Shown here: in pieces, positions 6,032-6,677 of the stretch | How positions within the stretch are numbered: the first letter of the stretch is position 1 | Layout: every line of letters begins with the position of its first letter | DNA from: Eubacteriales bacterium | GTDB taxonomy: Bacteria; Bacillota; Clostridia; Oscillospirales; Acutalibacteraceae | Reading direction: 5' to 3' | Length of the DNA stretch: 6,677 nucleotides | Assembly: GCA_030529125.1 (NCBI GenBank) | Contig: JAUMXP010000065.1 | Span: 2,118 to 8,794, forward strand | The notes under the pieces: generated by a model | Told to the model about the DNA's origin: nothing | Databases searched by the model: none | Seen by the model: the letters and a program-made list of their open reading frames with translations, nothing else | Translations under genes and position numbers: made by a program

Positions 6032-6390
6032 GTTTTCACAAGAGTATAGAGAATCTTATAGACAGATACGGCAGCAAAATTTCAATCGAATGCGACAGTG
6101 AAGTAAAGCATACTAAGGCGTTTATTCAGCCACTCAGATACAGGGATAGAGCTACAAAAATCCCACAGGTAAACATCGGCGGTCTCAGTGACGGACGTTT
6201 TTATTTGTATATCGGCAAGGGAAATTATGAATTTTCGCGCGCAAAGAATACAATAATTACTTGTAGTGGCAGAAAATACGTAGTACATACAAGCGAGCTG
6301 TTTGAACTTCACAACAAGGCTCTGTATGTATGGGCGGTGCTTGCACCATATAAAGAGCAAAGGCGGGACGATTATGACACAGATACTTGA
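6028..6390 (+). CDS. Head-closure-like / head-tail joining protein
   Basis: This protein of 120 residues has a short N-terminal helix (SIENLIDRYG) followed by a beta-rich core. The core includes AFIQPLRYRD, a GGLSDGRFYLYIGKGNYEF segment, TIITCSGRKYVVHTSEL and LYVWAVLAPY, then a very acidic/basic tail. A small beta barrel at this position fits head-completion proteins of the SPP1 gp16 type, which close the portal channel once DNA is packaged. That function is inferred from order and fold-like composition. The start is ATG 6028 with an AAGGGTGAG site, forming an ATGA overlap with the previous stop; an in-frame TTG at 6007 would add seven residues but has a poorer site. The 3' end overlaps the next gene by 17 bases. 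Confidence 0.55.
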   Translation: MSFHKSIENLIDRYGSKISIECDSEVKHTKAFIQPLRYRDRATKIPQVNIGGLSDGRFYLYIGKGNYEFSRAKNTIITCSGRKYVVHTSELFELHNKALYVWAVLAPYKEQRRDDYDTDT

Positions 6391-6677
6391 TTATATTGAT
6401 AATCTGGTTAAAAGAATCAAAGAAGATAAGGCTTTTACGGATATTTGCTTTGTGAAAGGCTTCAATTCTAAAGAACACCCTAATCCTTTATGCGGCTATA
6501 TGATAGCGGTATCGACGCTTGACAGCGAAACAAGCACTCGTTTTATCGGTAGCTCTAAAGACGATAATCCGTCTGCAAGCATGTACAACGCAACAGTCAA
6601 GTTCAGGCTGTACGCTCCGAAAAACGACGGAGGCGACGGACTTGCGATGCTTGCGTATGATTTGTGCGAGGCGATAA
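6374..6677 (+). CDS. Tail-terminator-like or minor tail/capsid protein, N-terminal part (runs off right edge)
   Basis: The frame is open from ATG 6374 to the window edge, giving 101 residues. It begins MTQILDYIDNLVKRI, continues with FTDICFVKGFN, HPNPLCGYMIAVSTLD and a short charged turn, then the strand YNATVKFRLYAPKNDGG and the helix GLAMLAYDLCEAI. The helix, strand with a conserved NP, amphipathic strand ending in Y-A-P/G-G and helix layout resembles tail-terminator proteins of Firmicute siphoviruses, which cap the tail tube and join it to the head (family knowledge; moderate match). The ribosome site is weak (AAAGG, ten bases upstream), so it may depend on coupling with the overlapping upstream gene. 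The C terminus is not seen. Confidence 0.5.
   Translation, partial: MTQILDYIDNLVKRIKEDKAFTDICFVKGFNSKEHPNPLCGYMIAVSTLDSETSTRFIGSSKDDNPSASMYNATVKFRLYAPKNDGGDGLAMLAYDLCEAI

Noticed and set aside
6082..6478. Minus-strand reading frames opposite the closure and tail-terminator genes
   Set aside because: They are shadows of the coding strand with low-quality starts and no recognisable protein features.
1..6677. CRISPR array, insertion sequence or defence genes
   Set aside because: No regularly spaced repeats, transposase motifs or defence-type proteins were seen. All plus-strand genes fit packaging, head or connector roles.

Overview
The window holds the start of a tailed-phage (siphovirus-like) DNA-packaging and head-assembly operon lying next to the 5' end of a bacterial spore-germination gene. 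The best reading is one edge of a prophage, or prophage-derived element, in the chromosome of a low- to mid-GC, spore-forming, probably anaerobic Firmicute of the Clostridia. The evidence for this host is the GerA-type germinant receptor subunit at the left edge, the strong AGGAGG-type ribosome sites, the frequent TTG starts and the many cysteines in the proteins. No species can be named from the sequence alone.

Layout. Bases 1-205 (minus strand) encode the first 68 residues of a GerA-family spore germination protein that runs off the left edge. Bases 206-359 are very AT-rich non-coding DNA with a perfect 13-bp inverted repeat (282-311) flanked by A and T tracts. It looks like a bidirectional terminator separating the two divergent units. 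From 360 to the right edge all genes are on the plus strand, tightly packed: small terminase, large terminase, portal, prohead protease with a scaffold-like C-terminal part, decoration protein, HK97-fold major capsid protein, head-tail connector, head-closure-like protein and the start of a tail-terminator-like protein.

How the genes work together. The terminase pair recognises, cuts and pumps DNA through the portal. The capsid protein assembles on the portal around the scaffold and protease, the protease matures the shell, and the decoration protein stabilises it. The last three proteins seal the head and join it to the tail. The order terS-terL-portal-protease(+nested scaffold)-decoration-capsid parallels the lambda order Nu1-A-B-C/Nu3-D-E.

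The main points for a second look are: (i) a strong in-frame Shine-Dalgarno and ATG inside the protease gene, predicting a separately translated 117-residue scaffold as in lambda C/Nu3; (ii) a Cys/His cluster inserted in the protease that resembles a zinc site; (iii) use of TTG/GTG starts for low-copy proteins and ATG for the abundant shell proteins; and (iv) the abrupt junction between a sporulation-related gene and late phage genes, with no integrase or lysogeny genes on this side. The window looks like a recognisable phage module with some unusual details. I do not see a wholly new system in it.
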